Shown: positions 11,201 to 19,676 of the stretch, in pieces
Numbering within the stretch: position 1 is the stretch's first letter
How the letters are laid out: every line of letters starts with the position of its first letter
Assembly (NCBI GenBank): GCA_037447655.1
Contig: JBBHKE010002047.1
Span: forward strand, 64,001-118,957
Length of the DNA: 54,957 nt
Reading direction: 5' to 3'
From: Zygnema cylindricum
Taxonomy: Eukaryota; Streptophyta; Zygnematophyceae; Zygnematales; Zygnemataceae
Program-made: the position numbers and the translations under genes
Notes under the pieces: model-generated
The model's input: the letters and a program-made list of their open reading frames with translations, nothing else
Database searches by the model: none
Told to the model about the DNA's origin: nothing

Positions 11201-14200
11201 GGCGTTGTTCCTAATCCTCGGTATTGAATTTTGTCAAAGAGAAGGTCCAGAATAGGGTCTTCAAGGTGGTTTGCTTGACCAACTCATGCAAATTAAGATG
11301 ACAAATCTCCTGCTTAATCCTAAGCTGATATTTTGAATAAAGGAAACTGAGCTACAAAAGGCCTGCAACTAAAACTCTAAGGTGAGTCTTGGGTGATAAC
11401 TCCTGTCTGCCAATATTAGAGTTGTCTGTGAGGGAAAGAAAGAGCTACTTTTCCAAGTCCTAGGCTTTAACTATTGACCATATTTAGCGTGACAGTGCAC
11501 AAAAGGTACACACATACACTGTCCGTACAAAGTGTATCTCACACCTGAACCGTACCATAAGAGATTCGTGTACGAAGCAAAGTTGAAATAGTGCCACTTG
11601 GCATGATCTCCGGATACGCGGATGTAATCGAGCGGTAAGACAGAAAAGTGGATTCCGGACTTGGCGGAACGACCACTTACGATAGACGACACGCGCGCCG
11701 TCGGATCATTTTCATCGGACGGCCGTACGTCAACGCAGCATCACTTAACCTAGCGTGCTAACCGTACAGTAACGTTTAACCTAAACAATTTAGGGTACCT
11801 CCGTAGGCCGTACAGTGCCCCCCATACGTCACCAAAGTCTCGGCACATATAAAATCCACACAGACGACTTATCACAAATCACCAAAAAGTCAAAAACCCT
11901 TCGCCTTCCCTCTCCCTTCCCCTCTCCCTCCCTCTTTACCTCCGAGCGCGCCATGAGGCGGAAGGTGTCTGCCACGTCAGCAATGTCGGCGGGCGTGGAT
12001 GCCAGCTTGGCAATGTCGGCGCCCGCCGCCGCCATTCGCGCCGCGAGTTGCGCCATCTCCTCAAAGGGCGGAGAAGACGTCCAGAAGTGCTTGGAGGTGA
12101 TCACTCGAGAGGCGCGGGGAGGGGGAGGGAGGGAAGGGATGAAGGAGGGGGCGACCTGGGGGAGGGAGGGAGGGAGAGAGGGAGGGAGAGAGGGGAAGGG
12201 AAGGGAGTATGTACTATACATTTTGCAAGAATTGAGCGGTGGAATGAATGATGGAAAATAGTGTGGTGATTATCTCGTTTATTTGAGTCAGTCGAGTAAA
12301 AAAAAGACAAATAAAAACGGTCGCCAGTTACAGCCAAAACAAAATAAAAAAACAAAACGGAAAAAGCTAAAACAAAAACACAAAACACAAACGAAAAAGA
12401 CAAATCGGAATTAAACAAAACGAAACAACAAAAAGAAAAAAAGAAAAAAACGAAACAAAACAATTAAAAAACACGAAACAAAAAAATAAACAAAACAAAA
12501 AAACACAAAACAATTAAAAAAAAAACAAAACAAAGAACACAAAAAAAAGAAAAAACGGAAATTACCTCTAATTCTATATCTATAAATTCGACCCCGAGCT
12601 CCACCGCTCTTCTCAGAGCTTTTTGCCGAGGCTCCTCCTCTCCAATATAGAGTCCTCCCTCCCATTTTGGCCTAAAAATATATCATTAAACATAATTTAT
12701 TTTAGATATTAAATTTAAATGAAAAACATATTTCAAATAAATTGAAACGAGAAGAAAGAATAAGGTAAAAAAGGACACATTTTAGCCTGAAAAAAAGTTA
12801 AGAACATATAAAATAAATGAATAAAAAGAGAAGAAAGGTAGGCATAGAAGAGAACCCATTTTTGGCCTGAAAAATATATGAGCAAAAAATGTTAAAAACA
12901 TATAAAACAAATGAATAAAAGACAAAGAGACGAAAGATAAACGTAGAAAAGAACCCATTTTTTTGGCCGGCAAAAAATATTGTAACTAAATTGTAACATA
13001 TAATACTCTGAGTTAAGTTAAAAGGAGAAGAGAGATAGACACAGAAGAGAACCCATTCTTGGCTTGAAAGTAATGTTAAAAACATATCAAACAAATGAAA
13101 AAAAAACAAAATGATGAAAAATAGACAGAAAAGAACCCATTTTATTTTGGCTGCAAAAAATATTGAAAACATACAAAATAAAATGACAAAGAGATAGAAA
13201 GTTAAACATATAAACTGAAAAGGTAAATCAAACAAATAAATAAAACAAAGACTCGGAATACAAGTCTAAGATAAATTGAGCTTAACTCAATAATCAATTC
13301 ATTACTAACAGAAAAATGTAATAACAACAACCTTACTAATAAGTTTTTTTTTTTGGTATTTTTTTTTTTTCGGTGGGTAAAAAATATATAATTTTCAAAT
13401 TACAGTTTAAAAAAAGGTTTCAATGCACACAAAATCGATTAGTTGTATACTGTTTAATTCTCCGCACTAAAATTATATAGAGTATTTTAAATTTAGAGTA
13501 TAGAAAATTTTATAGAGTATATATGTAAAAGTGTATATAATATGCATTATATACAATATATATAGTATATATAAAAGTATATGTAGTACAATTACATACA
13601 GTATGCATAGTATATAAAAGTATATATCTCGAATGACATATATTTTCAATAAATCGGTTTATAATCCAAAAAAATCTCTTGTAGTCAAAAATCTACATGG
13701 ATTCATGCAAAAATTAAAGTCATAAAGAAGTTTCAATAATAATTAAAAAAGAAGAAACCAATAATAATTTAAAGAGTTTGGAAATTTTCATCAGTCTTCT
13801 CTTTTCCGTGAATTCAACTTTCCAACTATATTTTAAAGACAATTCAAATTCGGGGAAAAAGACCAGTCAATTCAAGAATTCTAAACAAGATTGGGTTTCT
13901 CTTTAAAAATACTTGAAATTGCAAAACTTTCCATTAAAAAACACAAAAAAAGCAAAAAAAGAGAACCATTTACTATTGAACTTTTATTTTGCAAGTTTTC
14001 CTACTCAAGTTTTGCTCAAATTATTTACAATACATTTCTCTTCCTTATTATCATTCTTTTGTTTTCCGTTTTGCTTCTTCTATCACTATTTTGTTTTCCT
14101 TTTTGTTTTCGAAGTCAGTATTAGGAAAAGCACAAATGAAATTATGGGTAGAAAAATATATAAATTTAAACTGTTTCACAACAATTACTGTGAGTCGGTT

Positions 14201-16234
14201 GACAAATATGATATCGGGATATATTTTTCGATATCCAGAACCCAAAAAAAAAAAAAAAAAAAAACCCAAAACAATCCCAAAACCCAAAAAAAAAAAAAAA
14301 AAAGGGGGGGGAAAAGGAGTGGGAGAAAACAGGCCTGTCTGGACAAGAGTTTACTTAAAAAATAACTATTATTTCAAAATCTCGAAGAACTATTACAATA
14401 ACTTTCTGGACCGGAAAAAATTACTAGTGTCAAAACTAGTGTGGTTCATATTAGTTAAAATAATTGAAAAAAGCAAATCCAAAATTTCAAATTTGGTGAC
14501 GTCACCGATTCACCAAATTTTGTCTCTACTTCAACAAATTTTATATTTTCATTTAAATTTGAGTCGCAATTTTTTTTGGTTTGATTTTATTTTTCCCCCA
14601 AATTTTTTAAACAGTCACTTTTTTTGTTTTTTAATACAAAGACTGACAAAAAAGATAAAAAACCAAGAATGGACTCTACTCTGTTTTCTGTGACTGAAAA
14701 CTTCTGACAAAAAAAATAAAATTGCAAAGCTAATGAACTGTCTCCAACTGTTGACAAATATATGAGAAAAGGAAATTTGAATTTTATCCAGAAAAATCTC
14801 GTGAAAGATAGGCATGTTTTTTAATTTTTTTTAGGGGGAAAAGTATGAAGTCTTGATTTTAATAAACAAAACTTAGAGGAGATCGAACTTTGAAAAACAA
14901 TGAAAAAAAAATTACATAACTAATGGGAAAAACACAAAAAAAACCTGTACATTGCTTCTAATTGTGGCTGCTTTCCAAATTCAATTTGTATTTTTGCAGT
15001 TTCCAAATATGATTGCGAGAGAGAATCCTTTCAAATGTATCAATAAAATAGTAAAATATTTACTAAAAGCAATATTTACTAAAACGATATTCACTAAAAT
15101 ATTTCTAAACATGTTTCAAAATTTAGCGATGAATAAGGAGAAAATCGACCGGTATCCCACCCGAAATAAAGACCAAAAAAACGACAAACATAGTTGAAAA
15201 AAGCAAAAAAACAAAAAAGCATACAAACAAACAAAAAGAAAAAAAAAGAAAAAAACTGAAAAATAAACAGACAGAAAAAAAAGGACAGCAATTGAACGAT
15301 AATTTGACGACAACAAACCATATCTCAAATAGAAAAAAATAAAAAATAAAGATACCGACAATGTAGGAAACAAAAAAAACAAACAATATAGAAATAAAAC
15401 AACAAAAAAAGGCAAAAGGGATAAAAAATATTATTCTGATCCCTAAATCTGTTTATCTTCATTTCAAAAACCAGAAAAAAAAAATTAAGACAAACAGACA
15501 ACTTAAGCTACAAAAATAACAAAAAAAAACATGGTTTTTTTAGTTTATAAACTACCTCATAGTACCCGGATTCCAAATAACTAAAAAACAAATAGATTAA
15601 TTGAACAATAAATAAATAAATAAACAAAAATTTATAAATTCTTCAAAACCTCTCTCTATCTTACATTCCTCAAATTTTAAAAACCAGATCTTCATTCGTA
15701 ACTCTCTCTCCCTCTCTCTGCTTCCTTCCTCTCCCCCCTGCCCTCCCTCTCCTCACTCTTCTTACTCTACTCACCCTCTCCCTTCCTGCCTCTCGTTCAT
15801 CTCACCCTATCCAATTACCCTCCCCCTCCCTCCCTTCCTCCCCTTCCCTCCCTCCCTCCATTCCTCCCCTCCCTTCCCCTTCCTCCCCTCCCTTCCCCTT
15901 CCTCCCCTCCCTTCCCCTTCCTCCCCTCCCTTCCCTTCCTCCCCTCCCTTCCCCTTCCTCCCCTCCCTTCCCTTCCTCCCCTCCCTTCCCTCCCTCCCCT
16001 CCCTTCCCCTCCCTCCCCTCCCTCCCCTCCCTTCCCCCCCTTCCCCTCCCTCCTCTCACCTGCATTGAGGAGCCGCGGCAAATCTCTGTCCAGATCGAAT
16101 CCTTCGATGAAATCCAATCGGATCTCCACCATGTCGGCGCCGACAGCTTTCGCACGCTCCATCTGGCCAATCATGGCTGCCACTGACGTGGCAGTCAGAG
16201 GAGCGCACACGTAGCAGCCGTTAGCTTCGGCCAT
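5044..16234 (-). CDS. DHQ-SDH: Plant-type bifunctional 3-dehydroquinate dehydratase/shikimate dehydrogenase
   Basis: Catalyses steps 3 and 4 of the shikimate pathway: dehydration of 3-dehydroquinate and reduction of 3-dehydroshikimate. Exons (minus strand): 16060-16234, 15556-15580 (tentative), 12566-12671, 11940-12155, 7447-7793, 6885-6948, 6338-6452, 5997-6131, 5625-5812, 5044-5283. They join in phase to 1611 nt, 536 residues plus stop. Type I dehydratase signatures: EIRLD, RPKWEGG, His125 in SKHF, Schiff-base Lys152 in AKLAS, and SAPGQP. Dehydrogenase signatures: SHSKSP (245-250), TIPHK with catalytic Lys296, NTD with Asp333, and GSGGSG (368-373). Length matches the mature plant enzyme, but no transit peptide precedes the first domain from this Met. 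The usual NRT/S cofactor motif is replaced by DDDEE (391-395). No disabling change was found, so the gene is probably functional. Confidence 0.9.
5528..5624. repeat. CT tract just downstream of DHQ-SDH exon 9
   Basis: Pyrimidine-rich on the plus strand, hence GGGAGAG-type purine RNA directly after the exon 9 donor. It is complementary to the tract on the other side of the exon (5813-5892). Confidence 0.9.
5625..5812 (-). CDS. DHQ-SDH: DHQ-SDH exon 9
   Basis: Encodes [10 protein letters not shown], a segment longer than in typical plant enzymes, then [18 protein letters not shown], the counterpart of the 'ANTTxVGMxPN' strand. The acceptor CCCCCCAG follows a CT tract. The donor AGG|GTGAGG opens a GA tract. 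It exits in phase 0. Confidence 0.9.
5813..5892. repeat. GA tract upstream of DHQ-SDH exon 9 acceptor
   Basis: GAGAGGAGGGAA-type repeat on the plus strand, giving CTCTCC in the transcript immediately before the AG. Confidence 0.9.
5997..6131 (-). CDS. DHQ-SDH: DHQ-SDH exon 8 (NADP/NAD-binding Rossmann loop)
   Basis: Encodes [20 protein letters not shown] then [20 protein letters not shown] and ADDDE. The glycine loop GxGGxG is intact. The acidic stretch after the second strand stands where shikimate dehydrogenases normally have Asn-Arg-Thr/Ser. The acceptor is TTTTGCAG and the donor G|GTGAGA. Confidence 0.93.
6158..6262. repeat. GGGA/GA tract upstream of DHQ-SDH exon 8
   Basis: GGGAGGGAGG and GAGAGA runs on the plus strand. 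In the minus-strand transcript they form the pyrimidine region ahead of the exon 8 acceptor. Confidence 0.9.
6338..6452 (-). CDS. DHQ-SDH: DHQ-SDH exon 7 (IGAVN...NTD)
   Basis: Encodes [20 protein letters not shown] then [18 protein letters not shown]. It contains the IGAVN motif and the NTD motif with the second catalytic residue. The acceptor is AATTTCAG, the donor GAAG|GTAAAA, and the exit phase is 1. Confidence 0.93.
6885..6948 (-). CDS. DHQ-SDH: DHQ-SDH exon 6 (TIPHK catalytic lysine)
   Basis: A 64-nt exon with acceptor TTGGCCAG and donor AAG|GTAAAA. It completes the split Ser and encodes [12 protein letters not shown] and CHEIDEVAK, carrying the shikimate dehydrogenase catalytic Lys. 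Phases match both neighbours exactly. Confidence 0.9.
7187..7430. repeat. GA/GACA microsatellite in the intron after exon 5
   Basis: Compound (GA)n, (GGGAGA)n and (GACA)n repeat. It lies a few bases downstream of the exon 5 donor and is pyrimidine-rich in the transcript, the reverse of the usual pattern in this gene. Confidence 0.9.
7447..7793 (-). CDS. DHQ-SDH: DHQ-SDH exon 5 (end of dehydratase, start of dehydrogenase)
   Basis: Encodes [35 protein letters not shown], then the linker and [28 protein letters not shown] and FDTPDFVGF. It spans the domain fusion point. It enters in phase 0 and exits in phase 2 (AG|GTAGAG). The acceptor CTCCCAG follows a ~470-nt pyrimidine tract. Confidence 0.95.
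7801..8268. repeat. (GGGAGA)n hexanucleotide array, ~68 units
   Basis: Almost pure GGGAGA repeat from about 7850 to 8258, with one interruption (TAGAGG near 8151) and a GGGGGA-rich start. Regular G3-N3-G3 spacing makes every four units a canonical G-quadruplex motif, and the homopurine mirror symmetry could also form H-DNA. Its transcript is a ~470-nt polypyrimidine tract ending 7-8 nt before the exon 5 acceptor. The frame through it (Gly-Arg repeats) is not a gene. Confidence 0.95.
8277..11350 (+). pseudogene. Decayed Ty1/copia polyprotein inside a DHQ-SDH intron
   Basis: Fragments in Ty1/copia order, antisense to the host gene. A gag-pre-integrase-like segment (LWHERY... HINYDKM) lies around 8550-8620. 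An integrase core remnant (QITVPYSP, about 8870-9010) has lost the 'QQNGVAE' that normally follows. A reverse-transcriptase N-part ([22 protein letters not shown]) lies at about 9840-10018. The 'PYREIV.SL.Y...[14 protein letters not shown]' part lies at about 10365-10460. Frames shift repeatedly with many stops, and GA tracts (9720-9830, 10113-10195) interrupt it. No LTRs were recognised. It is an old inactive relic. Confidence 0.75.
11351..11939. other. Intron remainder between copia relic and exon 4
   Basis: No coding signal. 11465-11830 is rich in gtac/cgtac words similar to the MITE interiors elsewhere in the window but has no clear termini. 11905-11938 is a CT tract (GGGAGG in the transcript) just after the exon 4 donor. 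Confidence 0.5.
11940..12155 (-). CDS. DHQ-SDH: DHQ-SDH exon 4 (dehydratase catalytic His and Lys)
   Basis: Begins after CCCCCAG at 12156-12158 and encodes [20 protein letters not shown], then SKHFW and GADIAKLAS. This supplies the catalytic His and the Schiff-base Lys. It runs phase 0 to phase 0 and the donor is GAG|GTAAAG. The first ~16 codons lie in the CT tract that acts as polypyrimidine tract for the acceptor, giving an unusual PPPP loop where relatives have a Lys/Pro-containing loop. Confidence 0.88.
12117..12208. repeat. GGGA tract upstream of and inside DHQ-SDH exon 4
   Basis: GGGAGGGAGG repeat on the plus strand. Part of it is the pyrimidine tract before the acceptor at 12156-12158, and part codes for the first residues of exon 4. 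Confidence 0.9.
12566..12671 (-). CDS. DHQ-SDH: DHQ-SDH exon 3 (RPKWEGG exon)
   Basis: Encodes [20 protein letters not shown] then [14 protein letters not shown], matching the plant dehydratase segment with the conserved RPxWEGG and the ADYIDVEL strand. The acceptor is TTTTTAG|G and the donor GAG|GTAATT. It enters in phase 2 and exits in phase 0. Confidence 0.92.
12661..13165 (-). repeat. Intronic tandem repeat carrying copies of the exon 3 acceptor
   Basis: Five degenerate ~85-115-bp units upstream of exon 3 each contain a copy of the exon's boundary (plus strand 'acccatTTTGGCCTgaaaa', the acceptor 'ttttCAG|GCCAAAAtgggt' in transcript sense). Boundaries fall near 12672 (real), 12787, 12867, 12967, 13063 and 13152. 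All but the 12967 copy keep an AG after a T-rich run, so they look like decoy 3' splice sites. Confidence 0.7.
13166..15555. other. AT-rich intron of DHQ-SDH
   Basis: Intron between the tentative micro-exon and exon 3. It contains long A/T runs (13340-13375, 14248-14303 with oligo-A/oligo-G), a TATATA region at 13480-13640, and no supported exon. The several 60-230-codon open frames here are homopolymer-driven (poly-Phe or poly-Lys). Confidence 0.6.
15556..15580 (-). CDS. DHQ-SDH: DHQ-SDH candidate 25-nt micro-exon
   Basis: Exon 1 ends in phase 1 and the RPKWEGG exon begins in phase 2, so a small exon of 3n+1 nt is required to supply the family's 'P..(F/Y)TxR' strand. In this intron I found one segment ending in a T-x-R codon pattern before a GT. 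It has a strong acceptor (TATTTGTTTTTTAG) and a GTAGTT donor. It reads V-I-W-N-P-G-T-M-R, with the Arg codon split. The match to the family is short and imperfect, so this is tentative. Confidence 0.45.
15700..16057. repeat. CCCTTCCTCCCCTCC tract downstream of DHQ-SDH exon 1
   Basis: A pyrimidine tract of ~350 bp, most regular at 15825-16050 with a ~10/15-bp CCCTTCC/CCCCTCC unit. In the transcript it is GGGAGGGGAAGGG directly after the exon 1 donor and is a strong G-quadruplex candidate. Confidence 0.92.
16060..16234 (-). CDS. DHQ-SDH: DHQ-SDH exon 1 (dehydratase N-terminus)
   Basis: Encodes residues 1-58 plus one base. The motifs [16 protein letters not shown] and DLPRLLNA match the start of the type I dehydroquinase barrel. 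The donor is CAG|GTGAGAG. The frame stays open upstream of the chosen Met through PVLIPILTSFPA to a possible acceptor CACCAG at 16267-16272. A preceding exon, for example a transit peptide, therefore cannot be excluded. Confidence 0.85.
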
Positions 16235-16276
16235 GGCGGGAAAGGAGGTCAGAATCGGAATCAGTACTGGTGAATT

Positions 16277-16460
16277 GAGGGGGGAGGGAGGGAGGGAGGG
16301 AGGGACACGTGGAAAGGAGGGAGGAGGGAAAAGGAGGAAGGGAGGAGGAGAGAGGATGGTTCAGTTTGGTTTTGCGGAGTGTTTTTTTTGAAGAGAGAAA
16401 GATCAGTGGCTGACGTGGCGACTAGTGATTGGCTGGCGGTTCAAAAATGACACGTAACTG
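16277..16460 (-). promoter_or_regulatory. Putative promoter/5' region of DHQ-SDH
   Basis: Upstream of the first Met on the minus strand there is a CT-rich leader (plus 16277-16303, GGGAGGG), a perfect G-box CACGTG near 16306-16311 and a TGACGTGG ACGT-core site near 16402-16411. An inverted CCAAT (ATTGG) lies near 16428. No clear TATA box. These are short motifs, so regulation is suggested rather than shown. The same CT tract ending in CACCAG could instead be a 3' splice site. Confidence 0.35.
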
Positions 16461-17346
16461 AATATGTCTTGAGGGCATCGGTGCGCACGAGTGAATAGTA
16501 CTTTTTCGTACGGATAGGTGGCAGCGTGCCGAACGGGCCCCTGGTCAATAACATATCGGAATGAATACTTTTCTTCGTTTAGTCATTTGCATAACTGGTG
16601 AAATGAGGTACTTATATTTAAAATTATTGAATAAACCCTAAAAAGAAGTACCGTCAATAATGCAGCTAGAGTGTCGGCGGTCCAATGAGAGCTCACAATT
16701 TACTAGGCAAGCGTATTCTAGAGGAACGGATTTTTAAGTGAATATCGCGATGTGAAACATATCGTAGTGGGCATCCATCTCGATATTGCCACAAAATACG
16801 GAACACCGCCAATCGCTATTAGTGTAAAGGAATAAATAGCGTAAAAAAAAAATAGTGCTATTAACGCTAATTGGGAAAAAAATAAATTAAAAAAAAAACA
16901 TATATACTAATCAATCACTAACTCTAGGGTGAAGTTCCATCAGACTAAAAGTGGGGTAAGTTTACAGAAATCCGCGACTCTGTACCAAACCGTACCGCTT
17001 AGGGATGTTCTCCATTAGGCGGTCCCAGTAAACATGCGGATACGTCTATTTTTTATGGCCTTCCATTATGTCGTGCCAGTTAACATCGTTTCTCAATAAT
17101 GATTGGTGACACGTAGGTTAGAGTCAAGATTTTGAAAATTTGGCAAATATCTTCAACGGAAAGTCAGAACGAAATATGTGGACCACCTAAAAATTTGAAA
17201 AACTGCAAAATATCTTCAACGGAAAGACAAAACGAAATATTTGTACCAGCGTAATGTACTTAGAGTAGACAAAACGAAATATTTGTACCAGCGTAATGTA
17301 CTTAAAGTATACCAGCGTAATGTACTTATAGCATAGTACGAGTATG
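16461..17346. other. Intergenic DNA with MITE fragments
   Basis: Carries an isolated end of the TA-flanked family at about 16797 (CACCGCCAATCGCTATTAGT) and an isolated PIF-like end at about 16925 (AGGGTGAAGTTCCATCAG). A short direct repeat 'cgaaatatttgtaccagcgtaatgtactta' is duplicated around 17233-17305. No gene is seen. Confidence 0.5.
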
Positions 17347-19676
17347 CTCTAACCATAGTTGTTCACGACGTTTAGAGCGGACGATTTTATCGCGACGAAT
17401 TATACGTAACAAACGCATTGAACCTTTTGAAAAAATCTTAAAAATCGTTAATGAATTTTCTTCCGTACAATTTCGTACATGTTAAAAAGAATGAGTTTTC
17501 CATATACCGCAGTTTGTAAGTTTTCAGTTAAATGAGGACTAATAAATTTTATGTGTTTAAATTTGTACGACACTCCATATGTATTTTCAACCGAGATAAC
17601 GAACATCTTTTGAGCACGCTACAGGTAAATTGCGTAGACCTAGGTTCGAATGTAGTCTACACCACGTTTTTGTCAAAGTTCGATTGTGCGATAGGCAGCC
17701 ATGGTCGCCTTCTCTCCCTATCTCTAAAACATCATACAGCTGCATATGTGTGAAATCATAAATAGCGTGAAATCCAACGTTTATATTTTTAAATGTCCGT
17801 ACATTTTCAAGAAAGTAACGTGCATGTTCCGTGTATTTTTTGTTCCGTTTTAATGGACAGAAAATACCAATAACCGCGACGCGTGTTTTCGTTAAATTTC
17901 ATACATTACCGTAAAAACCGTACAATTTACGGCAAACTCTGTACCTTTTACATAGACTATCCGTGCAGTTTACCGGACAGAAAGTACATCGCGTTTTTTT
18001 CTGATTTATTCAAAAGTCACGAATTATACGTTTTAATCGGAAAAAAGGAAAAAATCGCCCGATTTTAACAGCTATGGCTCTAACCATAGTTGTTCACGAC
18101 GTTTAGTGCGAACGATTGAATCGCGACGAATCATACGTAACAAACGCATTGAACCTTTTGAAAAAATCGTAAAAATCGTTAATGAATTTTCTTCCGTACA
18201 ATTTTGTACATGTAAAAAAGTATGAGTTTTACATATACCACGGTTTGTAAGTTTTCCGTTAAATAAGCACTAATAGATTTTATGTGTTTAAATTTGTACG
18301 ACACTCAATGTGTATTTTCAACCGAGATAACGACTAGTTTTTGAGCACACTACAGATAAATTGCGTAGACCCAGGTTCGAATGTAGTATAAAGCCACGGT
18401 TTTGTCAAAGTCCGTTTGTGCGATAGGCAGCCATGGCTGCCTTCTCTCTCTATCTCTAAAACAGCATACGCCTGCACATGTGTGAAATCATAAATAGCGT
18501 GGAATCCAGCGTTTGTTTTTTTAAATGTCTGTACATTTTCAAAAAAGTAACGCGCATGTTCCGTGTATTTTATGTTCAGTTTAATGGATAGAAAATACCA
18601 ATAACTACGACGTTTGTTTTCGTTAAAATTTGTACATTACCGTAAAAAACCATACAACTTACGATAAACTCTATACCTTTTACATAGACTCTCCGTGCAT
18701 TTTACCGGAAAGAAAATACATCGCGTTTATTTCCGATTTATTCAAAAGTCACGAATTATACGTTTCAATCAAAAAAAAGGAAAAAATCGCGCGATTTGAA
18801 CAATTATGGCTCTAACCATAGTTGTTCACGGAGTTTAGTGCGAACGATTTTATCGGGACGATTTACATGTAACAAACGCATTGAACCTTTTGAAAAAATC
18901 GTAAAAATCGTTAATGATTTTCTTCTGTACAATTTCGTACATGTAAAAAAGAATGAGTTTTACATATACGGCAGTTTGTAAGTTTTCCGTTAAATGAGCA
19001 CTAATAAATTTTATGTGTTTATATTTGTACGACACTCCATGTGTATTTTCAACTGAGATAACGAACAACTTTTGAGCATGCTACATGTAAATTGCGTAGA
19101 CCCAAATTTGAATGTAGTCCTACGCCACGGTTTTGTCAAAGTCCGTTTGTGCGATTGGCAACCATGGCCGCCTTCTCTCTCTATCTCTAAAACAGCATAC
19201 GCTTGCACATGTGTGAAATCATACCAACAACTGCGACGCGTTTGTTCATTAAATTTCGTACATTACAGTAAAAAACCGTACAATTTACGGTAAACTCTAT
19301 ACCTTTTACATAGACTCTCCGTGCATTTTACCGGACAGAAAGTACATCGTGTTTTTTTCCGATTTATTCAAAAGTCACGAATTATACGTTTTAATCGGAA
19401 AAAAGGAAAAAATCGTGTGATTTGAACAACTATGGCGCTAACCATAGTTGTTCACGGCGTTTAGTGCGAACGATTTAATCGCGACGATTTATACGTAACA
19501 AACACATTTAACCTTTTGAAAAAATCGTAAAAATCCTTAATGTATTTTCTTCCGTACAATTTCGTACATGTAAAAAAGAATGAGTTTTACATATACTGCA
19601 GTTTGAAAGTTTTCAGTTAAATGAGCACTAATAAATTTTATGTGTTTAATTTTGTACGACACTCCATGTGTATTTT
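17347..19676 (+). repeat. Head-to-tail array of ~730-bp TIR units
   Basis: Units start at about 17347, 18078, 18810 and 19436 (spacings 731, 732 and 626; the third lacks ~106 bp). Each begins CCATAGTTGTTCAC and ends in the inverse (TTGAACAACTATGG), with CTCTAA or CGCTAA between units. The fourth unit is interrupted by LTR sequence at 19677. Its remainder is found inverted at 24712-25112. Units contain a GGTTCGAAT word resembling a pol III B box, but no A box was seen. Confidence 0.8.

Noticed and set aside
13989-14693. 234-codon Lys/Phe-rich frame
   Set aside because: Built from poly-A and poly-T runs inside a DHQ-SDH intron, with no motif.
15116-15415. Alternative DHQ-SDH micro-exons (near 15136, 15351 and 14946)
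   Set aside because: They have GT donors and an Arg-like end but lack a usable AG upstream or the T-x-R pattern in the needed phase.
15802-16234. Gly/Glu-rich extension of DHQ-SDH exon 1 (139 codons)
   Set aside because: Reads through the CAG|GTGAGA donor into the intronic GGGAGG tract; homology stops at the donor.
17630-17645. tRNA genes in the satellite units (GGTTCGAAT word)
   Set aside because: Only a partial B box; no A box at the right distance and no cloverleaf.
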